Below, piece by piece: positions 32,530-44,600 of a DNA stretch of 64,000 bases (positions within the stretch are counted from its first letter, which is position 1; every line of letters starts with the position of its first letter). The stretch is taken from positions 1 to 64,000 of the forward strand of contig JACGCK010000217.1 in assembly GCA_014925825.1 (NCBI GenBank), written 5' to 3'. The translations under genes were made by a program, and so were the position numbers. Below the pieces are notes generated by a model. It was not told where the DNA came from, did no database searches, and worked only from the letters and a program-made list of their open reading frames with translations. This stretch comes from Pholiota molesta (Eukaryota > Basidiomycota > Agaricomycetes > Agaricales > Strophariaceae).

Positions 32530-34589
32530 TAGTTCAAGTTACGTATCCTCCGATGCGTGCGTATCTACTACCTGTCTACTAATTACATAAGTAAGTACTG
32601 CTGCCCATCTCGTTAGTTCGTTAGGGATATAAGAGGTGCCTTCGACCCACGAAATGCATCCTGTCACTTCCTAACCAACTCGAACATCATGGACATTAAC
32701 ATACCCACAGCGCTATTCAGTGTCTTTGCGGGTTTGCTTGTCGTCGTTCTGGTTCTGCTACAAAAACTCGCATCCAACATGGACGATGTCTCGTCATTGC
32801 AGGGACCGAAGTCTCAATCGTGGGTGTTCGGTATGTTTTTATAAATCCCAAAAACCGAAAAAGCCCCATGTATCCATTGATTGTAAATGGTGTCTTAGGA
32901 AACATGGTCGATCTCGTGCTGGGCCTTCCCGCTGGCAAAATTACATTGGGTTGGTTCGCAAAATATGGAGACGTTGTTAGGTTCTGGTCTTGCTTCGGAG
33001 TGCGTGCTATGTATCCTTTCCGTTTATTCTGCCCCTTCTTGCTGATTTCCATGCCAAGTGTAGGAGGAGCAACTGTTTGTCCGAGATCCAGTCGCTATTA
33101 AACACATCCTCTCTGATGCAGAGGTCTTCGCTAAGAGTCCAGAACATCAATTCATCAATCTTGTTGCATTCGGACCTGGGAGCGTTTTCTACGTAGAAGG
33201 TATTATCGTTCGTTTGAATATTCTAAATACTTGTGATATTCAGCCAATTATTTTGGTGGTACACGCAGGCGATGCTCACCGCCGGATACGTGCAGTGACA
33301 AATCCCATGTTCTCAGCCTCGAGCGTCCGCGCATTGATCCCAATTCTCGAAAAAAATGCGCAGAATGTGAGTATGTAGTCAGCCGCGAAAATCGTAAGCA
33401 AATTACTGATCTCACTACTATCAATGCTCTGTATAGCTTTCCGAGGACTGGACACCCCTCTCCGGTTCTGTGATTGACGTTTGTCGCCCTATACATGCAA
33501 CGACGCTACGGGCCATAACTGAAGGTTCGTTGATTGCCTCGTGTGTTGCACCTTTAACTAATTAGAGCATTCTTCAAAGCTGTTATGGGATATGACACGG
33601 CATCTGATGATGAATACACCTCAGCCTATGAAGATCTTGTGTACGAGCTCACTTCACTCTGTTTAACATTTCTTCTCATGCTGATGTGTCTCTCTAAGGT
33701 TAACTATGGCGCAACGTTCGAAGACGGGTATCCTATTTGCCAGTATTCTGTCGAAACTCCCTGGATTTGTCATTAGATGGCTCAAAGATCATCCCCCTAA
33801 GGCTATGCAAAAGGCACTGAGCCATCGTGTAATGGCGCGGGCGATCTCGAAGCGACTCCTGCAAAAACGACGGGAACTTTCACATTCTTCTGGCGAGCCG
33901 GATGCGGATTTATTCAATATTTTAAGTGTGTTATTTGTATATTTGGGTCAATGTGCCATTCATCTATCTACTCGACTCGATTCAGTCAATACCAATGATA
34001 AATCACCTTACAAGATGGACGAAGATGATTTACATGACCAGTTCGGTGCCATAACGGTTGCAGGAGAGGATACAACGGTATGCTCAACTTCTTTGATCAA
34101 GCAAAAATTAATCAATTTCCGCTAGGCCAACACTTTACTCTGGCTCCTGTACTCATTAGCGCAATATCCAGACTGGCAGGCAAAGATCCGTATAGAAATA
34201 ATGGAAGCGTCGAACAAGGATTCGGGGAAAAACCTGGATTACGATCGACTTCCTGTATTGAACGCAGTCGTCAAAGTAAGGCCATTCAGTCAATTTCTAA
34301 TATATTTAGTCGTTGAAAGATGATCTATCTGCTGTTGTAGGAAACCATGCGATTCTATACCACTGTTCCATTCACCGGCCGCATTGCCTGCATGGATACG
34401 GTAGTTCCTCTATCTACCCCAGTCGTAACTTCTTCAGGGAAATCTATCACGGAAATTCGAGTCAAGAAGGGGCGAATGTCAGTCATCAGCATAACAGGAT
34501 ATAACAGGTGCGTCATTCATTTTAATATTTGATATTCAGCCCTGGGGCCTTGCTCTATGTTATATTCTAAGTGTTTCGAATAGATTACC

Positions 34590-36835
34590 ACCACCATCAA
34601 AACCTGACCCCCGTTCAAAAACCCTCCTCGAGCACCCCACCAAGCCCCCGGTTGGACAGTGACGAGCGCAGTGAACGGTACAGTCAGCCCCTTTGATCCA
34701 GTGGGAGGTATACGTAAAATTTCCGACAAAAACGTGAGACGAAGGGCCCAAAGGCCGCGGCAGACCCCATGCTGTCGCTGGCTTCCCTCCTTACCTCCAA
34801 CCACTCATATCATTCACACAACCGTCCTAGACGCCCCTGCCTGCAATCCGGCACACCGCAGGTTCTGTAGAACGCACGTAGTGTGGTTGGAAGAGGCTGT
34901 GGGCTGGCGCCGGCCTCTTATCAGTCCCATCAGTTCCCATCGATAACGAGCACTGGTCCTTTACCGCCCGCTCTCCCTGTACGTCGTAGCTTGTCTAGCC
35001 ACCTAATACAATCCTAGAACGCCTAACTACTGCCTTAATCGACCACGGTCGCGGCCAGCTGCACTAGCAGAGGACATTATCGCACTGATCAGCCATGGCC
35101 CATCGATAACACCCACCTCCGAATGCGGACGCACCCCGTCGCTAGCCCCAACAACACTCCCCAACGAAAGTGCGGTCCCCACCGGTATCACGGTTGAGGA
35201 GGAGGGATCGGAGTGTCTCGGGATGGCCCCAGCCTCTGGTACTTGAACGGGGTGCTACGACCTGAGCAGGTCGCCTCTCGCCCACCTTGTGGAATGCCCG
35301 CTACCAAGAGTCTGTGTGAGTCCTCCTCTGAGCGACACGATACACTGTGGTTGACACGATACACTGTGGCTGACACAATACCAGACTCTCCCCATGTCTA
35401 GCCATGCGGATGACCTCCCCCAAGTCACCTCCCTCGACGACGTCGAAAAGAGTGTGGAGGCGACGCAGCTGACGCTGGCCATTCCTATCAACCACTTCCG
35501 CCTCTACTCCTCCTGCTGCCCTTACCCCTATAGTGGTCCCACATGAGGTCACAACCTCCTTATTCATGCAGGGAAACTAGTTAGGCCAGGACACGTAGAC
35601 ATCAGACTCGCTTCTAAATGTATTGTAGTCACCTGTACTACTTTAATAGATGTTATTTGGCCCCTCCCCAAAGAACCTCCCAAAATTCAACTTCGACAAT
35701 GACAAGGTGGAGGTTGTTCAGGAGCACACTTACGTGGGGGTTTCCTTTGACTTCCGGGCAAGAAATATTTTCAAATCTCACTATGAGAAAAAAGTGACCA
35801 CAGCACGACTAATCGGAGGACTCATCTTTGGGATGGAATCAACCATTGGGCTACCCCCGCCAGATGAAGGCTGCAAGGCATAGCACCATACATGGCCTTG
35901 ATTGATCCCCATCTCACACACGGAGCAGAGATATGCCTGAATATCACCCAGAGCCACCTCGAAAGCCTGTAGGAGGATCAGCTCGCACTTATATGGCTAC
36001 TCAGACTCCCAAATAAATAACTCCATCAAAGTTGTGTTATTCACTGAGACTGGACTAATACCGCTTAAGTTTCAGCGTCTGCTGATCGCGCACTGGAATT
36101 CCTAAAATATCTTGATGTGCTACCAGCAGATGACAACATGAAACTGTACCTTCTGCATAACAGGCTAGAGCCCAAAAAAGACGGCAAGGGATACACTCAG
36201 GTCACCTTTCTACTGAGACATTATCTCAAGGTGGCAAATACTGCACACAGGCAATCACTCACTAGACTGATCCTGTTGTGCCGCCCTCTCGCACTGGAAT
36301 GACTTCGTGAATCATTGGTGAATCATCACACAGAGCATAGATATTAGATGCCCAAAAGTCCCACAAAATAAGAGACTGTGCAGGTTCCACAAAATGCATG
36401 TTGAATCCCCAGAACACACCCTGCTAGAGTGCATGGGTAATGAGGATATTGTCACACTGTGAACTGAACTACCTATGCACACTAATTGCTGAAAGGGACA
36501 CCATCGGCCTGCTCACAAAATTCAAATTTCACACACGAAGTCTTAGCCATATATGAGGCAAGTCCAGTGCTCATTCCGTCACTCTCACTTGATTGGGTAA
36601 TAGCCTGCTATGAAGAAAGTACTAGTGGTATCAGGATAGTCTCATAATACTTCGGGTGGAGGGGCCACATTGACGTCCAGGCGAAAGCTGGGGGGACTGC
36701 TTGGTGTGGTTGCAATACTCGAGGTCCGGAAGCGAAGGTACTTAGTTAGCTCACTTGTACTGGGATAACTTTCGGGACACGGCGCTCTGGGACGGGGCAA
36801 TGCTGTGTATAATACTATCACTATCACTATCACCT
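34590..36835 (+). mobile_element. Decayed non-LTR (LINE) retrotransposon fragment inserted in P450 copy C
   Basis: The 2.25 kb insertion interrupts a P450 exon. It carries remnants of the C-terminal part of a LINE reverse transcriptase, for example NDKVEVVQEHTYVGVSFDF and IGLPPPDEG, with further pieces such as ALIDPHLTHGAEICLN and ALEFLKYLDVLPADDNMKL after stops or frame breaks. It ends in a short tandem tail (CTATCA)n at 36815-36834, typical of some LINE 3' ends. It is 5'-truncated and non-autonomous. A clear target-site duplication was not found. Confidence 0.75.
35650..36302 (+). pseudogene. Reverse transcriptase remnant of the LINE
   Basis: Two open pieces (35650-35883 and 36117-36302) in different frames match consecutive parts of fungal LINE polyproteins. 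The segment between them is broken by several stops. It cannot produce a working enzyme. Confidence 0.7.
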
Positions 36836-37529
36836 AGCCTGTGGGGTGACGATGCGGATGAATTTAAGCCGTCGCGATGGCTTGATGGCAGAGACCTTGC
36901 GACCGAAGGTGCCATTGGACCTTACGCTAATTTGTAAGTTGTTATCTCTTCCGGCTTGATGTTTTATCGGTTTTGAATGCCTGACACACAGGCTATCATT
37001 TTTGGGAGGGCCTCGTGCATGTCTTGGGTGAGTCCGAGGCAAGATCGCTGAGCAGATCCCATGACTTACTATGTTTATTGCTACTCTAATCTAGTTGGCG
37101 ATATGCGTATGTATAAACCGTGTCCTGACTCTTTGTTCTGTCTGGCTGACGCATCTGGCCTGTTAGCATACTCGAGACTCAAGTGATTGCATCGGAGCTC
37201 GTCAAAAAGTTCTCATTCTCGCTCGCAGAAAATGTCACAATTCAGCCAGCGGCCGCGATCAGTCTGGTCCCCATGGATGGCGAGGGAAAGATGCGCCTCC
37301 CCTTGCGAATCGAACGTCTTCAATGAATTCACCACTCTCGTATACTCTTTTGCTTTCTACAAGTAAGTTCTATGTCAGATAATGAACTTTCGTTATAAAA
37401 CCGTTGATAACAAGTACGATTTAACTAGAATACGCTCCTGAAAACACAGCTACAAAGTCTCCATGGTCAGATCTGGTATCGATACGAAAAAGAGTTATAT
37501 AAGAAAACAATATTGGTGCATGGAACCTC

Positions 37530-40500
37530 CTAGCTGGTCGAGTTGAAGACTGGGAATTCCCCAATGCGTAATTTGGTGGCCTAAATTGTAAAGTTTTATA
37601 TAACGCGATAACACATTCAGCATAGTCGTTTTTTAATTCCTAATATGAAGATAGAACTTACGCCATAAGGACTCAGTTGGATGGTCGTGGCGGGTCCAGT
37701 ACAATTTGGGTTCGTAGGAGGAGATGCTGCAAACGTGTCCCCAGCTAAAGCCCAAACGATTGGGCAAGCCGTAACGCTGATAGACACGGGCGGCTGTCCG
37801 GAATCGAAAATCGGGGAGGGAAGCACGGGAGGAGCGACGCCGGCATTGAACTGGAGAGTAGAGGGATCAATGGCGTACTCCCATGGAACGGTAGCATCGA
37901 ATTCAAGGTCTACTGCTAGCGGCTGTTGACTATTCGTAGCGAGGACCGTCTGATTGCGAGCAACTGTCGATAGAACCATGAAGTTAGGCATTTTTGGCAC
38001 ACACAAGAGGAACACGAACTGTCGAATGCGTAATGTAGCGGGCCCCGATGGACAGCGATGGACCCATGAGGTCTGCTTTCTTCATACCACAAATGCATTA
38101 AACTTTCGTCTTCTCTAATAAGTGTTCAAAAGCCTCACCGACTGTAATTGGAGACGGCAAATTAAGAATAAATTTTGTCGTCCCTGCGCCCAACAAGATG
38201 GCTTGTAGGCCGTTCACAGGGCTCACAGCGAGAGCCGGTGCATCATTGATAGATATGGTACCACCAACTACCCAGCTGGGGATTCGCACAAAGTAAGTGA
38301 ATGCCTTACTAGCCGTTATCGTAGTAGTAAGAACATCGCTGAATGGGTATTGGGTATCAACAACTGCCGTGACTTGATTGCCTATAAATTTTTGGGAAGA
38401 TGAAATGATGAGCGAATTGGAGAATTCTGAAAGATAGCTTACCAAATGCCAGAGTGACAGTGGTTTCAAATGGCCCTAGGTATAGGTGAACCAGTGAAGC
38501 CTGGTCTGGTGTGACTAAGAACGCGTTGGTGACGAATTTTGGCCAGCCTTGAGGGTGATTCACGGTACAGCACCTGTTTACATGGTTATGATTTGAGAGG
38601 AGATTCGATACGAAAGAATAAAGCTACATACGGATAGTTTGGCTCAAGGCCGAACACGTTGGAATAAGACCTATTGATTTTTTCTGAGTCTACGGACGCG
38701 AAGTGGCATCATTGTCATGCTTACCCGTCACGCGGGAAAGGGTCCCTAATCACTAATTTGGTAAAATTGCCTTATTGGAACGCGCTACTGAAGTACTCAC
38801 GGATTCATATTCTTCGCAGCAACTTGATTTTGCTGCTGCAGGTATTGCCTTGACCACATATCTGACGCAAAAAACCTTTCCATAAGAACCCACCCAAGCG
38901 GGAACAGTCTCTAATTTACCTCCGGTCAACGTCGCTGGGAGAGCGTTGTATGCAATTCTTTCGACCTGGATGTACATTGATTTTAATTTGGAACTGGGAC
39001 GGATGAGATGAACTCACTCGGTCTGCGAATTTCGGATCACCGATGACTTGATACAAATAGGAGCCACTGAACATTGTTTCCTAATGGCAACCTCATAAAA
39101 AAAATCATCAGAGACGATCAAATGAAAGACCATACCACTACTAGACAAAGCTCTGTTCTGCAGACAATCAGACGTCAGATTCATGCAAATGCATGCTACG
39201 AGCATCTCACCCTCTAGCCGCCTCTAAACCAGCTAAATATTCATCCGCTGCAAAAATGCCAGATGGTCGTCCGTGATATTGAAAGAGTAAGTCCCAGCCC
39301 TGGCTTGCGACCGCGAGATCTGTCAAATCGGAAATATTCAAGTTTGCAGGTTGAAACAACTATACTCAATTACTCACCGGAATCATTGTGTGTAAATCGA
39401 TAGGCCGAAGGTAGAGCCTTCAAAGCTTCTGCCACGTTTACGCCATGCCACTATAGCGTAATTAGTATTTAGCATCAGTTCGGATATTTGTGGAACTGAC
39501 CGCTAGCGGAAGATTGAGCGGATTCTTTGCCAAGTAAAATTGAGACAAATGACAATGTCCGGGCTCAACGACAGCATACATACCGGAAGGTTCTCGACTA
39601 TATGAAGCGAGAAAAGAGATGAGAGCCCTAATTCATCGCCAGGTTTGAAAGTCCTCACCTGGGCCCGTCGGGAAATACTTCACGATTCTTTAGTCAGATC
39701 ATCAAGTTATTTTAGTTGGAATTAGATTGCATACTGTTGCATTGAAAACCAACTCCCATGGAGTGCCGGTGTATCTCAATTGCTTCATGGTATCGATCAG
39801 CAAGTCTTCGTTTCCTTCAGGGTAGTAATCATATAACCTATGGTTCGCATAACATCGTTCAGTGAATTACGATAGATGGAGGGTAGAATTGCTAAACTTA
39901 CCACTGCAAAGTGATCACAAAATCTTCCCATCGCGTTTCTGTCCACTCTTCGAGACCCTGTCCGGCATGAATCATGCTATTGGCCAGGGCGACGAATTTA
40001 TGAAGTGCAGTGACTACCGATGTAGTCAACGTTGGGTCATTCTCCACCATCTGGATAGCGCCGAGCATGAATGGATATCTAGCCATTCAGTCAGTACGCT
40101 GGCGGAAGACTATCTGATTTTCAAACTACTACTTACCTTCCCCACAAATATCGCGGTTTGGTGGTATTGACTTCAGGCCCAAGCCATCCCGTCGAATCTT
40201 GATTGGATAGAACGTAGGACAAGAATGCAGAAGTCCGCGCATTGATTGCGGAACTGTTGACGAGGACTCCGTTGGCAACTATCGCGTTCTGCCCGTATGT
40301 AAACAGAGTCTCGGTGCTGTTCGAAAGGAAGACCACGTACAAACCAGTAACTTCCAGCTTCGGAAATGCTGTGAGATTGCAGATGATATTTGGTCAGATA
40401 AAAATAGGGCCCACCTTCTTCAAGGTTGGAATATAAAGAATCCCCTCCCATCCAATCTGTTTGGGAAACGCTAAGAATGCCATTAGATATTGTCATCAAA

Positions 40501-40827
40501 ATTAAGCAATTAACCTTACTAGTCATAAAACTCGTGTTGATGTCCTGCAAGGCCGTTTGCTTGGACATTCAACTTCAAGCAAATGTTTAAGTTTACACAC
40601 AACTTATGATCACCTAACAAACGACTAGGACTCACTTGATCCATCAGCCATCCTGACGGTTTAACTTGTCCAAGAGGCAACGAGAGGTACTTCTTAGGCG
40701 CGACTAGAACATAGTTAATCAGCCTTGTGGGGTCTGGACTCTCGTGTGAGTAGAGCTTACGCCCGGTTTGCGCCCTCGCTCCAAAGAATACCGTACCCAC
40801 ACTAAGCAGGGCAAAAAAACCCCTCAT
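37530..40827 (-). CDS. Secreted GH127-family glycoside hydrolase (beta-L-arabinofuranosidase-like, DUF1680)
   Basis: The gene starts at 40827 with a signal peptide (MRGFFALLSVGTVFFGARAQ) and is split by many short introns. Conserved stretches in order: LINYVLVAPKKYLSLPLGQV, NGLAGHQHEFYDY, QTDWMGGDSLYSNLEE, AGSYWF, NAIVANGVLVNSSA, WGRYPFMLGAIQMVE, WHGVNVAEALKALPSAYRF, TELCLVVETMFSGSYLYQVI and PCCTVNHPQGWPKF. The Glu-x-Cys and Cys-Cys pairs match the zinc/cysteine active-site arrangement known for GH127. The last exon ends ATKLRIGEFPVFNSTS at 37530. A TATAAATT box lies about 60 bp upstream of the ATG. The protein likely acts outside the cell on arabinose-containing plant cell-wall polymers or glycoproteins (from family knowledge); the substrate is not proven. 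Confidence 0.87.
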
Positions 40828-41636
40828 CTTGGAGCAGCTGCAAAATCAGAAGAGGTCAAGATCAAACGGAGAAGCGCAAGATCATGAATTTATACTGGGA
40901 AATCGGACCGACAGAAGTTCGGAGCGCTCCCTTGTGATGGTCGACAGTAAAGTATAAATATCTTCACGATGTCATGGATATGTGGAATAGCTCAATGTGT
41001 AAGGATAAGAAGTAAGAGGGACAACTTGCAACGTATGGCGGAATGAACATGTGATGATAAGGTGATGCTCCCCAGTTAATTCTACAACAAACATGAATGA
41101 AACTGCGAACGCCGTTGGTCCTCTAGGCATTGAAGAACAAAATTGAAGAAGTACTAGTAAACCAAATCGCAGCCAAGCAATAAATGTACTGACATCCATA
41201 TAACTTTACTGCACTCGAATACTTGCTGTCGAATGTGCATATCCAACATCAGCGAACATGCATATGATAATAACGATAATACTACATGCGGGTGATTATA
41301 TTTTAGAAGCAAAGTTATTTCTCCGATTTATAAGTTGAAGGACAAGCGCATCAAATTTTATACTCCCCGTGTCGACCTTTTATTTGATCTATCCATGTCA
41401 TGCGCAAGAATTCGAAGCTCTTCGCTTGTATTTGAGGCATGTCCATCGCCGCATTGGAAAGGTGACGTTCAAGTTGTGGTAAGTATACTTGATTGGCTAT
41501 TTTAAAATATGACGGGTACAATAACATCTGAGTGGTACATATTGATCATGACTGCATGGGCAACAACAATTACACATATCTCTCTATTTTTTAATGGAGA
41601 GATTTATTCGAAATGCATTTATGCTCTAAAATCGAG
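40828..41636. other. Intergenic, AT-rich, no gene seen
   Basis: This holds the GH127 promoter side and the 3' flank of the F-box gene. No domain-bearing frame is present. Confidence 0.4.
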
Positions 41637-44600
41637 TTAGCCTGTATGAAAATATGGTCCGTAGTTCATTAACGAGCTAGATATCTCGTAATTTCTGTTC
41701 TCCACACAATCGCATCGAAGTTCGGTATCCAGCACCAAATCACAGCCCGATAAGCTTACTGCAACGCTCTTCATCATGTCGGCATTAGGATGAGGTGCGC
41801 CGCAGTGATATGGCGACTCCAAGCGGAGGTATCGTAGCTCCCAGCGTGGATAGGTGCGTGCACGCATTGCCTCTGAAAACTCCCCCTGGAAAAGACTCAA
41901 ATTAGTACTATTTCAAGTAATGTATAAGAGAAATAAATTGACATTAGCCGTCTTTAAACAATCAGTCCATCCGCGTATGCTTTCATCGCTATCCGACTTC
42001 CTGTAGCGTGTGCACTCGATTGTGAGGGCGCGCAAGCCGGGAAGCGCATGCGCGAGGCGGTCAAAGAGCTGCGGGTACACCACGTGGGTCGAGAGAGCGA
42101 GTGTTTCGAGAAGAGAGCCGCCCTCTTGCGCCCCGAGCATGTCGAAGAGAGCCATGACGCGCTCTGCGGTGAGTTTCGCATCTGTGATGACCAGTTGGGT
42201 GAGGCCCGGCGTCACACGGGTGAGGTTGGGGAGGAAGCCGAAATCGGTGCGCTGCGTCTGATCAATCGGGGTGCTAACGCCCCTCATTTCGCGCAGGCCA
42301 AAGTCCGGAGTTTGGGCAGGACGAGCTGCGTGAGGGAGTATAACCGCGCTGTCGTGTGCTCCGCGGGGGATGGTGCAGCCAGTCGACGTAAGAGTCATCT
42401 GAGCTGCTGCCTGTGGCGCTCCGCGCACGGGGCTTAATCACGAGCGTGGTCAGCGTCTGCGCGTGCTGGTGGACGAAGCGCGTGAAAGCCTCCGCATTAG
42501 GAAACGTGCCCGCGTTGAACACCGAGCGAAACTCGAAGGAGGTGAGCAGGGGCAACTTTGGGAACGCGCCGAAAAGCGCGTTGATGTCGGAGCTGACCAG
42601 AGAAGAGAATGCGAACGAGGTGAGGCTGCCGCTGAACGCCTTCAAGAAGTGCACTAGCGCATCGCTTGCTGCTTGCCAGTCCGGTTTTGATTGGGCAAAG
42701 CGACTGATCGAGATGTTGATATCCAGCGAAGATAGATTGGGAAGTGACGTCGCACGCTTGGTCAGTGGATTCACGAGCAGTGGTAATTTTGATACTGTGG
42801 TATCGAGCATGATGAAACTAGGTGGACTTTGTTTAATCAAAGCCTTACCCCTTGAATTCTGTTTAAACAGTTTAAACATTAAACAAGGACTTTGTTTAAC
42901 AGACTCTTAGAGCTTTGTTTAATCTACATGTTTCTGTTTAAACACTCGAAGACGTTGATTTAAACACCAGATATATTTGTTTGAAAACTAACTACGTCTG
43001 TTTAAACAGGTTTAAACACTAACTACGTCTGTTTAAACAGGTTTAAACACTAACTACATCTGTTTAAACACTAACTACGTCTGTTTAAACAGGTTTAAAC
43101 ACTAACTACGTCTGTTTAAACAGGTTTAAACACTAACTACGTCCGTTTAAACAGGTTGGTTAGCCGTTGCCCTCGTCACACTTGGTGACATGCTCACCAA
43201 CGGCGTGCTCGCCACGTGGCTGCGGTCGTGCTCGCGCCTTAGCCGGTCCAGGGCAGGGGCTATGGCTGAAGGTTCGCAGTGTAGCGCAGGGGTAACTGGG
43301 ATGGTAGGGAGGGGCGGGCGCCGAGTAATAGCGCCCATCCCCAGCATGTATCTACAAAAGGGGAGGGAGGTGGTGGATCAGTGAGGGGGACAAAGGGCAG
43401 AGGACGGCGACATACGTGGCGGATCTCCCGTTGCCCGGGTCTTCCCTGTTTTATCCAGCTCCCATGTTCTTAAATGTTGTGCGCGGGCATCGTTGTCGTA
43501 TGCGTGTGTTGCGGTTGTTGACGAGAGCGGACGCGAGGATGGGTACAGGTGAAAGGCTGGTGAAAGGGGATGCCAAAACGTCGAAGTTCAACAATGGCGA
43601 ATAATCAACAAAGAATTCAAGCTCCGCTTCGCGGAGCTTGAATTCTTTGTTGATTATTCCACGTGCCACGTTGAACTTCTCAACTTCAACCGTCCAACGT
43701 CCAACCACACCTCCGCCGCGTCCCTCACCACTCGCCTCATCAAGATCCGCCCCTCCAAGTATGGAGACCAGGGGGTGAAGAAAAAAGGGAAGACCCGACG
43801 AGAGCGAGATCTCAAAGGTATGTAGACCGCCGTTTCAACCAGCCCCCAGCTAACACCTTCTACTTGTTAGGTCCATGCCCTCTGCCGAGTGGACGACGAC
43901 TCACGAGCGCCCGCCTCACACCTCATGCGTCTCCTTTGCCACCGCCGTCCCATTTCTCCGACTCAACGGCGCCCTCGCGTACCCCTCGCCGTGTGCCCCT
44001 CCCCTCCAATGAGGGATGTGGGCCGGCTCTAGCTCGACCACCACCACCATGGCCAGCAATGACCTCGACCCCTGGAGGACAACGTCGGCCAACAACGACG
44101 AGGTCACAACCAGCGAGGATGATGGCAAGCGATGGCGCCGGCGGCGGCTAGCAACAGCACGACCAGCAATGACCACCACCAGCGAGGACAATGGCTAGCA
44201 AGGACGTCGACTAGTATGACGACGGGAGTGCAACTGCCCGCGAGCATGTCAGCGCGAATACCACAGGGCGCAAGCAGGATGGGCGGCACGGCGACAAGCT
44301 GCGAGTGCGACGGGCCACGGATCACGAACCGCAACACATAACGACGAGACAGCGCGAGGACAGCGAGCAACGAGCCGGCCGGACGACCGATGGCATGGTT
44401 GGCGACTACGATCAATGTGCATTCTGGGGTGAGCCATCCTGGTGTTTAAACAGACGTAGTTAATGTTTAAACAGACATAGTTAGTGTTTAAACAGACGTA
44501 GTTAGTGTTTAAACAGACGTAGTTAGTGTTTAAACAGACGTAGTTAGTGTTTAAACAGACGTAGTTAGTGTTTAAACAGATGTAGTAGTTAGTGTTTAAA

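Larger units (their letters stand above)
32689..37326 (+). pseudogene. Cytochrome P450, copy C, disrupted by a LINE fragment
   Basis: ATG at 32689 (MDINIPTALFSVFAGLLVVV). The 5' exons follow copy B and keep the I-helix AGEDTT and the ETMRFYTTV motif up to YNR at about 34507. The next exon begins ATTACC at 34584 and is then cut by foreign DNA from 34590. P450 sequence resumes at 36836 with SLWGDDADEFKPSRWLDG and continues through SFLGGPRACLG, the 12 nt microexon (WRYA) and LPLRIERLQ to TGA 37324-37326. Copy C also has an extra intron of 69 nt (33200-33268) inside VEG|DAH that copies A and B lack. Apart from the insertion no stop was seen, so inactivation is probably recent. Confidence 0.88.

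Noticed and set aside
34584..36840. Reading the P450 copy C interruption as a giant intron
   Set aside because: The insertion starts six bases into an exon, has no suitable donor there, and contains LINE reverse transcriptase remnants with a 3' tandem tail.
37617..38015. Minus-strand 132-codon frame as a separate gene
   Set aside because: It is the penultimate exon of the GH127 gene read through its donor site; the real last exon ends at 37530.
42978..43155. Regular GTTTAAAC repeats as a possible CRISPR array
   Set aside because: This is eukaryotic DNA, the units are head to tail with no variable spacers, and the mirror copy on the right identifies foldback arms.
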